From NCBI RefSeq assembly GCF_030269445.1, contig NZ_BSTJ01000019.1:62001-126000 (forward strand): a stretch of 64,000 nt of DNA, in the 5' to 3' direction. This stretch comes from Actinoallomurus iriomotensis (GTDB lineage Bacteria > Actinomycetota > Actinomycetes > Streptosporangiales > Streptosporangiaceae). Both the position numbers and the translations under genes were made by a program. The notes under the pieces were generated by a model. It was not told the origin of the DNA, searched no databases, and saw only the letters and a list, made by a program, of their open reading frames with translations. This document shows, piece after piece, positions 17,456 through 26,194 of this stretch; positions within the stretch are counted from its first letter, which is position 1; each line of letters starts with the position of its first letter.

Positions 17456-17833
17456 GTGAACACCTCTGTGCGAAGACTCTTCATCACCGTGCTCGGCGCA
17501 CCCGCCGTCGCCCTGGCCGTGTGGGCCCTGGCGGTGCCGCTGGCCGGAACCACGCTGACCGTACGGTCGGGCGGTGGCGAGCAGACGGTCGGGCCGGTGG
17601 CCGTCGCGGTGGCGAGCCTGCTGGCCGGGCTCGCGGGCTGGGCGCTCCTGGCCGTCCTGGAGCGGTCGGCGGCCCGGCCCGGCCGTACCTGGACGATCAT
17701 CGCTCTGGCGGTGCTCGCCCTGTCCCTGACCGGCCCGCTCGGCGGCGCGGCCGGGGCCGCCGCGGCGCTGGTGCTGGTCCTGCTGCACCTGGCCGTCGCC
17801 GCCGTGCTCGTCACCGGGCTGGTGCGCCGATGA
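17456..17833 (+). CDS. DUF6069-like four-helix membrane protein
   Basis: The 125-residue protein has four hydrophobic segments (about residues 8-30, 45-65, 75-95 and 100-122) with short loops, a layout and length typical of actinobacterial DUF6069 proteins. GTG 17456 was chosen because it starts just before the first helix. The stop overlaps the start of the following esterase gene (ATGA), so the two are co-translated. The gene diverges from the histidine kinase. Its function is unknown. Confidence 0.7.
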   Translation: MNTSVRRLFITVLGAPAVALAVWALAVPLAGTTLTVRSGGGEQTVGPVAVAVASLLAGLAGWALLAVLERSAARPGRTWTIIALAVLALSLTGPLGGAAGAAAALVLVLLHLAVAAVLVTGLVRR

Positions 17834-18945
17834 GCCTGCCCTACGGCTATCTGGTCACCGTGGGCCTTCTCGCGGCCGGCGCCCTGCTCACGCTGGCCGC
17901 GCCGCGCCGGCCCCGGCCGCTGGCCATGCTGAGCTTCCGGCTCGGCGTGGTCGTCAACGAGCTGCCCTTCGTGGCGCTCGCCTGGCTCCTGGCCGCCACC
18001 GCCCTGGCCCTCGCCGAGGGCGACCTGGCCGCACCGGCCGCCGCCGCCGTGGCGGTGGCGGCCCTGGTGGGCCCGGGCGCGGGTCTGGGGGTCGTGGCGT
18101 GGCGCGGCGGCCGGGCGCTGCCCGCCGTGCGACGTGCCATGGGGACGGTGCCCGTCGCGCGGCGTCTGCCGTACGGGCGCATCCTGTTCCGGCCCTTCTT
18201 CCGCCGTCGCCGCGCGGTGGAGCGGATCCCCGGCCTGACGTACGGCCCGGCGGGCCGGCACAACCTCCTGGACCTCTACCGTCACCGCTCCCGGCCCACC
18301 GGGGCCCCGGTCCTGATCCACCTGCACGGCGGCGGGTACACGGCGGGCCGGAAGAACAGCCAGTCCCTTCCCCTCCTGCACCGGCTGGCCGGCGAGGGCT
18401 GGGTGTGCGTGAGCGCGAACTACCGCCTGAGCCCGCAGGCGACCTTCCACGACCACCTGGTGGACGCCAAGAAGGTGATCGCCTGGGTCCGGGAACACGG
18501 CCCCTCCTACGGCGCCGACCCCGATCGGATCGTGCTGGCGGGCAGCTCGGCGGGTGCTCACCTGGCGGCCCTGGCCGGTCTCACCGCGGACGACCCCGCC
18601 TTCCAGCCCGGCTTCGAACCCGCGGACACCTCCGTCGCGGCGGTGATCGGTCTGGGCGGCTACTACGGCCCGTACGACGAGGCGGACCCGCGGACCTCGC
18701 CCTTCGCCCATGTACGGCCGGACGCACCGCCGTTCTTCATCGTTCACGGCGATCACGACACCCTGACGCCGGTCGAGACGGCCCGGCTCTTCGCCGAACG
18801 CCTGCGCGCCGTGTCGACCCGGCCGGTCGTCTACGCCGAACTGCCCGGCGGGCAGCACGCCTTCGACCTGTTCCACTCGCTGCGTTTCGAAGCCGTCATC
18901 AACGCCATCGACGCCTTCGCCGGGTCGGTGCTCACGCAGCGTTGA
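17830..18945 (+). CDS. Alpha/beta hydrolase with membrane N-terminus (HSL-type esterase)
   Basis: The first 100 residues or so of this 371-residue protein contain three hydrophobic segments that anchor it in the membrane. The rest is a hormone-sensitive-lipase-type esterase domain: oxyanion motif HLHGGGYTAG, nucleophile GSSAGAH, acid Asp in VHGDHDTLTP and catalytic His in GGQHAFDLF. All catalytic residues are present. It is coupled to the preceding four-helix protein gene by a four-base overlap, and both face the two-component system, which may control them. The substrate is unknown. Confidence 0.87.
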   Translation: MSLPYGYLVTVGLLAAGALLTLAAPRRPRPLAMLSFRLGVVVNELPFVALAWLLAATALALAEGDLAAPAAAAVAVAALVGPGAGLGVVAWRGGRALPAVRRAMGTVPVARRLPYGRILFRPFFRRRRAVERIPGLTYGPAGRHNLLDLYRHRSRPTGAPVLIHLHGGGYTAGRKNSQSLPLLHRLAGEGWVCVSANYRLSPQATFHDHLVDAKKVIAWVREHGPSYGADPDRIVLAGSSAGAHLAALAGLTADDPAFQPGFEPADTSVAAVIGLGGYYGPYDEADPRTSPFAHVRPDAPPFFIVHGDHDTLTPVETARLFAERLRAVSTRPVVYAELPGGQHAFDLFHSLRFEAVINAIDAFAGSVLTQR

Positions 18946-19210
18946 GCTCGGCCGTGGTCAGGTCCGCGAGCCGCCGCGCGGTCGTGAAGTGGGAGTCGAT
19001 CAGGTCGGCAGGGCCGATGCCACGAGGCATCGCCGGCACGCCGGCCGAGTGCGTGAGCACGTGCCGAAGAGTCGCGGTCGTCTTGCCGTGGGCACCGTGA
19101 TGGTAGACGGCGACCTGCAAGCCGGTCTCGGCTCCGGTGTCGACGAGTTCGTCGAGGACGCTCTGCACCTTGTGCTGCAGTGCGGGCGTCGTCGTCACCG
19201 GCTCGGCCAC
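18932..19210 (-). pseudogene. Internally deleted beta-lactamase-family serine hydrolase remnant
   Basis: The frame reads as two separate pieces of a class C-like esterase (EstB type). An N-terminus of the VQSVLDELVDTGAETGLQVAVYHHG type is joined directly to TLRHVLTHSAGVPAMPRGI, which normally follows the catalytic SxxK about 80 residues later. The catalytic Ser-Lys segment and the whole C-terminal two thirds are missing. The product could not be an active hydrolase. It overlaps the start of the esterase end and the end of the next minus-strand gene, as expected for a deletion scar. Confidence 0.8.
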
Positions 19211-19734
19211 GTGTAGCGAGTCTGGCCGGGCACCGGCAGCTTGCCGAAGGCGAATCCGACGGCCGGCGCGACCCGGTACAGCCTGACGTCGCCGGCGATG
19301 ACGGCCTCGCCCAACCGGTACCAGGTGCCCTCGGGGCTGGTCAGATGCGCGCCGTACTTCCGCTCGAAGTCCGCGACGGCCTGTTCACGCTCGGAGCGCT
19401 CGTCCACCAGGGACGCGATTCCCTCGATGACGACGTCCACACCGGTCAGGGCGTTCGTGCCGGTCGTCAGCACACAGCGGGGATCGTGCTCGAGGTTCCG
19501 CGCCTTGCGCTCCTGACCACCCGTGGTGAAGCACAGGCCACCCAGACTCCACACCGCCAGCAACGGCGTCACGTGGGGTCGCCCGTCGGGTCGCACCGTG
19601 GACAGCCAGAACACCTCCGCCTCACCGAGGACCGCCGACGCCGACGCCCACGGCGTCGCTCGCGCGTCTGGAGACGAGAACGGCCCCAGCTCGGCATCCG
19701 GTTCGTCGTCGGCGGCGGCAAGCCGGCTCATCAT
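19195..19734 (-). CDS. Pyridoxamine 5'-phosphate oxidase-like flavin-binding protein
   Basis: The 179-residue protein has the split-barrel flavin-binding fold of the pyridoxamine-phosphate-oxidase-like superfamily. Typical segments are FWLSTVRPDGRPHVTPLLAVW, FTTGGQERKARNL and VIEGIASLVDE. It may bind FMN or F420 and reduce a small substrate; the exact class cannot be fixed by eye. Two adjacent ATG codons (19734 and 19731) are possible starts. Its 3' end overlaps the hydrolase remnant by 16 bases. Confidence 0.82.
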   Translation of the reverse strand: MMSRLAAADDEPDAELGPFSSPDARATPWASASAVLGEAEVFWLSTVRPDGRPHVTPLLAVWSLGGLCFTTGGQERKARNLEHDPRCVLTTGTNALTGVDVVIEGIASLVDERSEREQAVADFERKYGAHLTSPEGTWYRLGEAVIAGDVRLYRVAPAVGFAFGKLPVPGQTRYTWPSR

Positions 19735-19817
19735 GCCCTCCAGTAATCGTCATCTGCGGTCCTGATGGTGACTCGAACTCGCCGGGAAACTCATCGGTCG
19801 CCTCCCTCCCGTCATCC

Positions 19818-19942
19818 GATCGGTGGGGTGGACATTTCGCGGGCGGCGGGTACGGGCCGCTGTCCCGGCGGTACGGCTCGGTGGTGGATCACCTGTACGG
19901 GGTGGAGGTCGTGGTGGTCGACCGCGACGGCGCCGCCGCGCC
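19818..19942 (+). pseudogene. Fragment of a FAD-binding (berberine-bridge-type) oxidase
   Basis: Between two minus-strand genes a plus-strand frame reads GGHFAGGGYGPLSRRYG followed by SVVDHLYGVEVVVVDRDGAA. This matches the covalent-FAD-binding core of FAD_binding_4 oxidases (GGH..GGGYGPLSRRYGL..D). There is no start, and the frame degenerates before 19950, where the peptidase gene ends on the other strand. It is a relic of about 40 codons of a once larger gene, which shows this spot has suffered deletions. Confidence 0.8.
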
Positions 19943-19946
19943 GGGG

Positions 19947-22031
19947 TCAGTCCTTCCGGTGGGTGTCCGCGCCGAGCGCGCCTTCCAGGAACTCCGCCTC
20001 CAGGACGAGGATGTTCTCGGCGATCTCCTCCTGCGGCGTCATGTGCGTCGCGTCCGGCAGCGGCAGCACGGTGTGCGGTCGCCCGGCGGCCGTCAGCGCC
20101 GACGAGAGGCGTAGCGTGTGCGCGGCGAAGACGTTGTCGTCCGCGAGTCCGTGGATCAGCATGAGCGGCCGCCGGAGGTGTTTCGCGTCGGCGAGAAGGC
20201 TTGAGCGGTCGTACGCTTCGGGGTTCTCGTCCGGATGGCCGAGGAAGCGCTCGTTCCAGTGGGTGTCGTACAGCCGCTGGTCGGTCACTGGCGCGCCGGC
20301 CACGGCGGCGTGGAAGACGTCGGGTTCGCGCAGCACGGCGAGCGCGGCGAGGAAACCGCCGAAGGACCATCCGCGGATGCCGACCCGGTCCAGATCGAGG
20401 TCGGGATGGCGCGCGGCGGCCGCGTGCAGCGCGGCCACCTGGTCGGTCAGCGCGAGCTCCGCGCGGTCGCCGTAGATCGCCCGTTCCCAGGCGGGGCCGC
20501 GGCCGGGCGTGCCGCGGCCGTCCGCGACGATGACCGCGAAGCCACGGTCGGCGAACCACTGGGAGACCAGGTACTGGTTCCGCGCCGCCAGCACGCGCTG
20601 CGCGGCGGGCCCACCGTAGGGGTCCATCAGCACCGGCAGCCGTCGCGACCCCGGTGTGTGCCCGGTCGGGAAGAGCACGGCGGTTCGCAGCTCCCCGTCT
20701 CCCATGCGCAGGAGTTCCACCTTGGGCGTCAGGACGGGTTTCTCGGCATGCGAGGTGATCGACGCGGCCGGCCGCCCGTCCCGGTGCACGGTCACCTGGG
20801 CGCCGTCGTGGCGCAGGGACTGCGCGACCACGACGGTCGTACCGCCCGCCCGGTGACCGTGGTGGACGCCGGGCGCGTCGGCGAACGGCGTCACCCCGGT
20901 ACTCGGCGCGTACGTCCACAGGCCGATCTCCGTCGGCTCGGTGGACGCGGTGAACAGGACGGTCTCGCCGTCGACTCCGAGGACCTGACGGACGTGCAGG
21001 CGGGGTGGCGTGACGGGTTCGTCGTCGAGGAGCAGGCGCCGGCAGTCGTCCAGGTCCGCGGTCCAGACGAGGCGGCCGCTCTCGGCGAGCGCCGGCACAC
21101 CCGGCACGATCTGCACCCAGTACGGGTCGGTGTCCTCACGCCGTGGGCGTGTCGTCCCGGTCAGCGGGTCCACCGCCAGCACCCGCATCGTCCTCTGGTC
21201 GCGGCTCTGCACGGCGATGAGCGGCTCGGGCCCGCTCCAGCAGACGGCGGTGACGTACTCGAAGGCGGCGCGGTCCCAGTCGACGGCCACCCGGCCGCCG
21301 TCCAGGCCGACGATCCACAGGGACACGTCGGCGTTGCGGGTGCCGGCGGCCGGGTAGGCGATCTCGGCGGGCGGCCTGGCCGGGTGCGCCGGGTTGGCGA
21401 TGTACCAGCGCTGTACCGGTGCGTTGTCGACCTGGGCGGCCAGAAGGCGAGAGCCGTCCGGTGCCCACCAGAACCCACGGTGACGGCCCATCGACTCGGC
21501 CGCCACGTGCTCGGGGAGGCCGTAGGTCACCTCCGGACCCTCCGGTGTGGCGAGCGCGCGGTCCCCGGAGCCGTCCGCGCCGATCACGCGCAGGGATCCG
21601 CCGGACACGTAGGCGACCGTGGCGCCGAGCGGGTCGGGGCGCGGTCCGACGACCGGGCCGGTCGCGGGCAGCTCCACCGCGGACGGGGCTGCGAGGTCGG
21701 CCAGCCACAGCCGTCCGGACAGCGCGTACGTCGCCTTGGTCAGCGCACGATCGGTGGCGTACGCGGTCACTCCCGCGCTCTGCTCGCGGGCGCGCTCGCG
21801 CCGTGTCGCCTCGGCCGGTGACAGGGCCTCGGTGGCGTCTCCGGGGTCGGCGATGAGCCGCTCCGCGCCCGCGGTGACGTCGAACTCCCACAGGCAGGTG
21901 ATCGGATCGCTCCCGGCCCGCGACCGCAGGAAGACGACCCGCCGGCCGTCCGGGGAGATGGTGAAGGACCGGGGGACCCCCAGGCTGAACCGGCGGGTGC
22001 GTGCGTGCTGTCGGGGCAGGTCGAGGGTCAC
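19947..22031 (-). CDS. S9 family (dipeptidyl-peptidase IV-type) serine peptidase
   Basis: This 694-residue protein has an N-terminal beta-propeller (about residues 15-430) and a C-terminal alpha/beta hydrolase domain. The nucleophile lies in GWSFGGF near residue 549, the acid in GLADDNVF near 632 and the His in DATHMTP near 664. It should cleave dipeptides from peptide N-termini, probably after proline. GTG 22031 was chosen because GGAGGAC precedes it at good spacing; a longer frame to 22232 adds Arg/Pro-rich sequence without homology. No signal peptide is visible, so it is probably cytoplasmic. Confidence 0.9.
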   Translation of the reverse strand: MTLDLPRQHARTRRFSLGVPRSFTISPDGRRVVFLRSRAGSDPITCLWEFDVTAGAERLIADPGDATEALSPAEATRRERAREQSAGVTAYATDRALTKATYALSGRLWLADLAAPSAVELPATGPVVGPRPDPLGATVAYVSGGSLRVIGADGSGDRALATPEGPEVTYGLPEHVAAESMGRHRGFWWAPDGSRLLAAQVDNAPVQRWYIANPAHPARPPAEIAYPAAGTRNADVSLWIVGLDGGRVAVDWDRAAFEYVTAVCWSGPEPLIAVQSRDQRTMRVLAVDPLTGTTRPRREDTDPYWVQIVPGVPALAESGRLVWTADLDDCRRLLLDDEPVTPPRLHVRQVLGVDGETVLFTASTEPTEIGLWTYAPSTGVTPFADAPGVHHGHRAGGTTVVVAQSLRHDGAQVTVHRDGRPAASITSHAEKPVLTPKVELLRMGDGELRTAVLFPTGHTPGSRRLPVLMDPYGGPAAQRVLAARNQYLVSQWFADRGFAVIVADGRGTPGRGPAWERAIYGDRAELALTDQVAALHAAAARHPDLDLDRVGIRGWSFGGFLAALAVLREPDVFHAAVAGAPVTDQRLYDTHWNERFLGHPDENPEAYDRSSLLADAKHLRRPLMLIHGLADDNVFAAHTLRLSSALTAAGRPHTVLPLPDATHMTPQEEIAENILVLEAEFLEGALGADTHRKD

Positions 22032-22265
22032 TTGTCCTCCATCGCGAGTCCGTCGGCCGCGTCGCGCCGGTCGTGGCGGCTGAGGGGCTGGCGGCACGTC
22101 GCCCTCGCGCCGGAACCGGGCGTGCCACGCGCAGAACACGGTGCCCGGCCGGACCCTCCCGCGCAACCGGTGCGACCGCCACCGGACCGGCGGTGCTGGG
22201 AGGAGTCCATGGTCATCCGTGTCCATCCGCACACGCGGGTGGCGGGGAACTCGTCCCCGGCCGGG

Positions 22266-23849
22266 TCAGAGGCGCAGCTCGGCCCGGCCGAGGGCGCGGC
22301 GGGCGGCGGGCAGGGCCGCCTCGCGGTCGGCGGCGATCAGGCCGACGCGGGTGCGGCGGTCGAGCAGGTCGCCCTCATCCAGCGCGCCCTCGTGGCGGAC
22401 CGCCCAGGCCAGCTCCGCCCCGATCGTCGCCGAGCCCGGCGCGACCGGCTCCAGCAGCGCCGGGTCCTCGGCGGCCAGGGCCATGACGTCGCGCGCCTCC
22501 GTGCCGTACCGGTGGACCAGGTGGGCCGGCGCGACCAGCCGGGACAGATCCGCCGCCGGGCCCGCGCCCACGAGCGGCAGCCGGGCCGTACGGCACGGGC
22601 CGGCCTCGACGCCGCGGCTCGCCAGGGCGGCGTCGACCGCGTCCTCGGCCATCCGGCGGTACGTCGTGAGCTTGCCGCCGACGATCGTCACGACGCCGTT
22701 CGCCGCGGTCAGCACGGCGTGGCGGCGGGACAGGTCGGCGGTGCCGCCCTCCGCGCCGTACAGCAGCGGCCGCAGCCCGGCGTACGCCCCGGCGACGTCC
22801 GCGCGGCGCACGGGCACGTCGAGGGCCGAGTCCAGCAGGTCAAGCAGGAACCCGATCTCGGCCTCCGAGGGCTCCGGCACGTCCGGGACCGGCCCGTCGA
22901 CGGGCTCGTCGGTGAGCCCGACGTAGATCCGCCCGTCCTCCTGCGGCAGCACGAGCGCGAAGCGGCCCGCCGAGCCCGGCACGGGCAGGTGCAGCCCGGT
23001 GGCGAGGCCGCCCAGGCTCTCGGCGCGCAACACGAGGTGGGTGCCGCGCGAGGGCCGCAGGCGCACGCCCTCGGCGAGGCCGCCCGCCCACACGCCCGTG
23101 GCGTTCACGACCGCGCGGGCGCGCAGGAAGAACTCCGCCCCGGTGAGTTCGTCGCGCACCTGCGCGCCGTCGCCGGTCAGGGTGAGCGCCCGGCAGCGCG
23201 TCAGGACGCGTGCGCCGTGCGCCGCCGCCGTACGGGCGATCGCGGTGACCAGGCGCGCGTCGTCGGTGAGCTGCCCGTCCCACGACAGCAGCCCGCCGCG
23301 CAGCCCGTACGAGCGCAGCGCGGGCGCGAGCCGCAGCGCCTCCACCGTGCTCAGGCGGCGCGGCCGGGGCAGCGCGGCACGGTGGGTACGGGCCGACATC
23401 CGCAGCACGTCACCGGCCCGCATCCCGGCCCGGGCGAGGGCCACCGCGGACGCCGGGACCTGCGGCGTCAGCGGCAGCACGAACGGCAGCGCGCGTACGA
23501 GGTGCGGCGCGGTGCGCTCCATGAGGACGCCGCGCTCGACCGCGCTCTCGTACGCGATGCCGAGCTGCCCGGAGGCGAGGTACCGCAGGCCGCCGTGGAT
23601 CAGCTTGGAGCTCCACCGCGACGTGCCGAAGGCGAGGTCGTGCGCGTCGATCGCGGCCACGGACAGGCCGCGTGAGGCGGCGTCCAGCGCGACGCCGGCG
23701 CCGGTCGCGCCGAGCCCGACGACCAGGACGTCGACGGCCGTGCCGTCGGCGAGCTCGGCCAGCTCGCGGGCGCGCCGCGCGGCGTTCAGCGATGAGGCGG
23801 GAGACGCGGGCGGAACGGCCGCCTCGGCGGGCCGGTGGAGACGTGTCAT
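22266..23849 (-). CDS. glpD: Glycerol-3-phosphate dehydrogenase/oxidase
   Basis: The 527-residue FAD enzyme oxidises glycerol 3-phosphate to dihydroxyacetone phosphate. The Rossmann motif VDVLVVGLGATGAGVALDAASRG begins near residue 38, followed by the family segment GTSRWSSKLIHGGLRYL and, near the end, IVGGKLTTYRRMAEDAV. The C-terminal helical domain is present. ATG 23849 is preceded by AAGGAGG; a start at 23879 would be upstream of that site. It lies 64 bases after a TetR gene on the same strand. Gene order matches M. tuberculosis glpD1 (Rv2249c) next to Rv2250c, with the flavoprotein and lipid kinase on the other side. Confidence 0.93.
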   Translation of the reverse strand: MTRLHRPAEAAVPPASPASSLNAARRARELAELADGTAVDVLVVGLGATGAGVALDAASRGLSVAAIDAHDLAFGTSRWSSKLIHGGLRYLASGQLGIAYESAVERGVLMERTAPHLVRALPFVLPLTPQVPASAVALARAGMRAGDVLRMSARTHRAALPRPRRLSTVEALRLAPALRSYGLRGGLLSWDGQLTDDARLVTAIARTAAAHGARVLTRCRALTLTGDGAQVRDELTGAEFFLRARAVVNATGVWAGGLAEGVRLRPSRGTHLVLRAESLGGLATGLHLPVPGSAGRFALVLPQEDGRIYVGLTDEPVDGPVPDVPEPSEAEIGFLLDLLDSALDVPVRRADVAGAYAGLRPLLYGAEGGTADLSRRHAVLTAANGVVTIVGGKLTTYRRMAEDAVDAALASRGVEAGPCRTARLPLVGAGPAADLSRLVAPAHLVHRYGTEARDVMALAAEDPALLEPVAPGSATIGAELAWAVRHEGALDEGDLLDRRTRVGLIAADREAALPAARRALGRAELRL

Positions 23850-23913
23850 GGAGCCTCCTTCATCGGGGGGAGTGACCACGGGTGCGTGTTTTCGATTCCC
23901 TCGCTCCGCTCGG

Positions 23914-24498
23914 TCATGGCGCGAGGTACCTTTCGAGAATCTGCCGGAGCTCCTCGTCGAAGGCGGCCGCCGACAGGGCCGGACCGTCGCCGGTCATGGT
24001 GTGGCCGGACATGGCGAAGGACTGGAGGACGAGCAGCAGGGAGCGCGCCTGCCGGACCGGGTCGCCGGCGCGCACGCTGCCGTCGCGGTGGCCCGCCCGC
24101 AGCGTCGCCTCGATCGCGCGCAGCATGGCGTCCTGGCTCGTGCCGCGCCGCTCGAGGATGTAGGGGAGCAGGACCTCGGGGTCGACTTCCATGATCTTGA
24201 GGAAGAGAGGGTGCGCGCGGAGGGCGCCGACCCCGGCGACCAGGGCCTCGACGGCCTGGACCCGTACGGGTGAGCCGTCCTCGGGCGGCGCCACGCGCGA
24301 GACGACGGAGGCCCACTCGCGGGTCATCAGGTCGGCGACCAGCGTCCGCACGTCCGGCCAGCGCCGGTAGATGGTCATGCGCGACACTCCGGCGCGGCGT
24401 GCGACGTCGGTGAGCGTCGTACGACGCACGCCCACCGCCAGCACACAGTCACGTGTCGCGTCCAGCACGGCATCCTTCTTGTGACGAATCGACGCCAT
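23914..24498 (-). CDS. TetR family regulator (Rv2250c-like position)
   Basis: The 194-residue regulator has a helix-turn-helix at residues about 10-55 (TLTDVARRAGVSRMTIYRRW) and a helical effector domain. It sits between glpD and the alkyl-DHAP-synthase-like gene, as Rv2250c does in M. tuberculosis. A TACACT -10 box ends seven bases before the ATG, so the message is probably leaderless. The operator-like GTCACA-G-TGTAAC at 24501-24513 covers that box, so auto-repression is likely. Control of glpD downstream and of the flavoprotein gene in the other direction is inferred. Confidence 0.9.
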   Translation of the reverse strand: MASIRHKKDAVLDATRDCVLAVGVRRTTLTDVARRAGVSRMTIYRRWPDVRTLVADLMTREWASVVSRVAPPEDGSPVRVQAVEALVAGVGALRAHPLFLKIMEVDPEVLLPYILERRGTSQDAMLRAIEATLRAGHRDGSVRAGDPVRQARSLLLVLQSFAMSGHTMTGDGPALSAAAFDEELRQILERYLAP

Positions 24499-24500
24499 AT

Positions 24501-24513
24501 GTCACAGTGTAAC
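24501..24513. promoter_or_regulatory. Operator overlapping the leaderless tetR promoter
   Basis: GTCACA-G-TGTAAC is a 13-base imperfect palindrome (5 of 6 positions per arm). On the minus strand it contains the -10 box TACACT. It lies three bases upstream of the tetR ATG and 21 bases before the flavoprotein ATG at 24535. Confidence 0.55.
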
Positions 24514-24534
24514 TGCGCTGGTGAGGGGGTAGCG

Positions 24535-26118
24535 ATGCCGATCGTGGACATGTTGTGGAGCGGCTGGGGTGATCCGGAGCGGGCCGAGCGCCTGCCGGAG
24601 TCCGTCGCCGGACTGCTGCGCGAGTTGCTCGGCGTGCACGCCGAACCGGCCCAGCCGGTCAAGCTCGCCGAGATCGAGCCGCCGCCGGCCCGGCCCGTGC
24701 CCGGCGCCCTGGAGGACGTCGTCGGCGAGGAGCACGTGCGCGCGGACGCCGAGACCCGCATCCGGCACACGCGCGGCAAGTCAACGCCCGACCTGCTGCG
24801 CATCCGCGGGGGCGACGCCGGCGGCGCGCCCGACGCGGTCGTGCTGCCCGGCTCCCACGACGAGGTCGCCGCGGTGCTGGCCCGGTGCGCCGAACACCGG
24901 GTCGCCGTCGTGCCGTTCGGCGGCGGCACCTCCGTCGTCGGCGGGCTCGCCCCGGAGGCGGGCGGCTACGCGGCGGTGATCGCGCTCGACCTGCGGCGCC
25001 TGGACCGGCTCGTCGGCCTCGACCCCGTCTCGCGCACGGCCACGCTCGAGCCGGGGCTGCGCGCGCCGCGCGCCGAACGGCTCCTGAACGAGCAGGGCTA
25101 CACCCTCGGCCACTTCCCGCAGTCGTTCGAGTGGGCGAGCATCGGCGGGTTCGCCGCCGCACGGTCCTCCGGGCAGGCGTCGGCCGGGTACGGGCGGTTC
25201 GACGAGATGGTCGCCGGCCTCACGCTCGCCACGCCGTCCGGCACGCTGGAGGCCGGCCGCGCGCCCAAGTCGGCGGCAGGGCCCGACCTGCGCCAGCTCG
25301 TACTGGGCTCGGAGGGTGCGTTCGGCGTCATCACGGACGTGACCGTGCGGATCCGGCCGCTGCCCGAGACGCGCGTGTACGAGGGCTGGCTGTTCCCCTC
25401 GTTCTCCGAGGGCGTCACCGCGGTCCGCGCCCTCGCCCAGGACGGCCCGCTGCCGACCGTGCTGCGGCTCTCCGACGAGACCGAGACCATGATCGGCCTG
25501 GCCCGGCCGGACGAGCTGGGCGAGCGGAACGACGCGGGCGGCTGCCTCGCGGTCTGCGGGTACGAGGGCACCGCCGCCGAGGTGCCCGACCGTCGTGCGA
25601 AGGTCCGCGCGGTGCTCACGTCGCTCGGCGGCGCCTACCAGGGCGAGGAGCCGGGGGAGAGCTGGGTGCGCGGCCGGTTCTCCGCGCCGTACCTGCGGGA
25701 CGCCCTGCTCGACGTCGGCGTGCTCGCCGAGACGCTGGAGACCGCCGGCTTCTGGTCGAACCTGTCGCGCCTGTACGACGCCGTGCGCCTGACCCTCTCC
25801 CGCGAGCTGCCCTCGTCGGTGGTCATGTGCCACGTGTCGCACGTCTACCCCGCCGGCGCGTCGCTGTACTTCACGGTCGTCACCGCGCAGGGGGAGCGGC
25901 CGGTGGAGCGCTGGCGGGACGCCAAGGCGGCGGTCAGCGACGCGATCATCGAGGCGGGCGGCACGATCAGTCACCACCACGGCGTCGGCGTCGACCACCG
26001 CGACTGGTACGCCCGCGAGGCGGGCCCGCTCGGCGTCGCCGTGCTGCGGGCGGTGAAGGACCGGCTCGACCCCGAAGGCATCATGAACCCGGGCGTGCTC
26101 ATTCCGGGGGAAGGCTGA
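24535..26118 (+). CDS. FAD-binding oxidase of the alkyl-DHAP synthase family
   Basis: This 527-residue flavoprotein is like alkyldihydroxyacetonephosphate synthase, the ether-lipid enzyme. Marks are the FAD loop PFGGGTSVVGG, HFPQSFEWASIGGFAAARSSGQ, LGSEGAFGVITDVTVRI, and SHHHGVGVDHRDWY near the end, where the double histidine is essential in the peroxisomal enzyme. ATG 24535 is preceded by GAGGGGG. It resembles M. tuberculosis Rv2251. It is followed 76 bases later by a lipid kinase gene and is divergent from tetR-glpD. Whether it makes an ether bond or oxidises another substrate is not known. Confidence 0.9.
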   Translation: MPIVDMLWSGWGDPERAERLPESVAGLLRELLGVHAEPAQPVKLAEIEPPPARPVPGALEDVVGEEHVRADAETRIRHTRGKSTPDLLRIRGGDAGGAPDAVVLPGSHDEVAAVLARCAEHRVAVVPFGGGTSVVGGLAPEAGGYAAVIALDLRRLDRLVGLDPVSRTATLEPGLRAPRAERLLNEQGYTLGHFPQSFEWASIGGFAAARSSGQASAGYGRFDEMVAGLTLATPSGTLEAGRAPKSAAGPDLRQLVLGSEGAFGVITDVTVRIRPLPETRVYEGWLFPSFSEGVTAVRALAQDGPLPTVLRLSDETETMIGLARPDELGERNDAGGCLAVCGYEGTAAEVPDRRAKVRAVLTSLGGAYQGEEPGESWVRGRFSAPYLRDALLDVGVLAETLETAGFWSNLSRLYDAVRLTLSRELPSSVVMCHVSHVYPAGASLYFTVVTAQGERPVERWRDAKAAVSDAIIEAGGTISHHHGVGVDHRDWYAREAGPLGVAVLRAVKDRLDPEGIMNPGVLIPGEG

Positions 26119-26194
26119 TCCGTCCCGGGCCCCGACCCCGTACGATCCCGCGCAGAGCCCGCTCGCAGGCGCGGGCCCCGGACAGGAGACCGAC

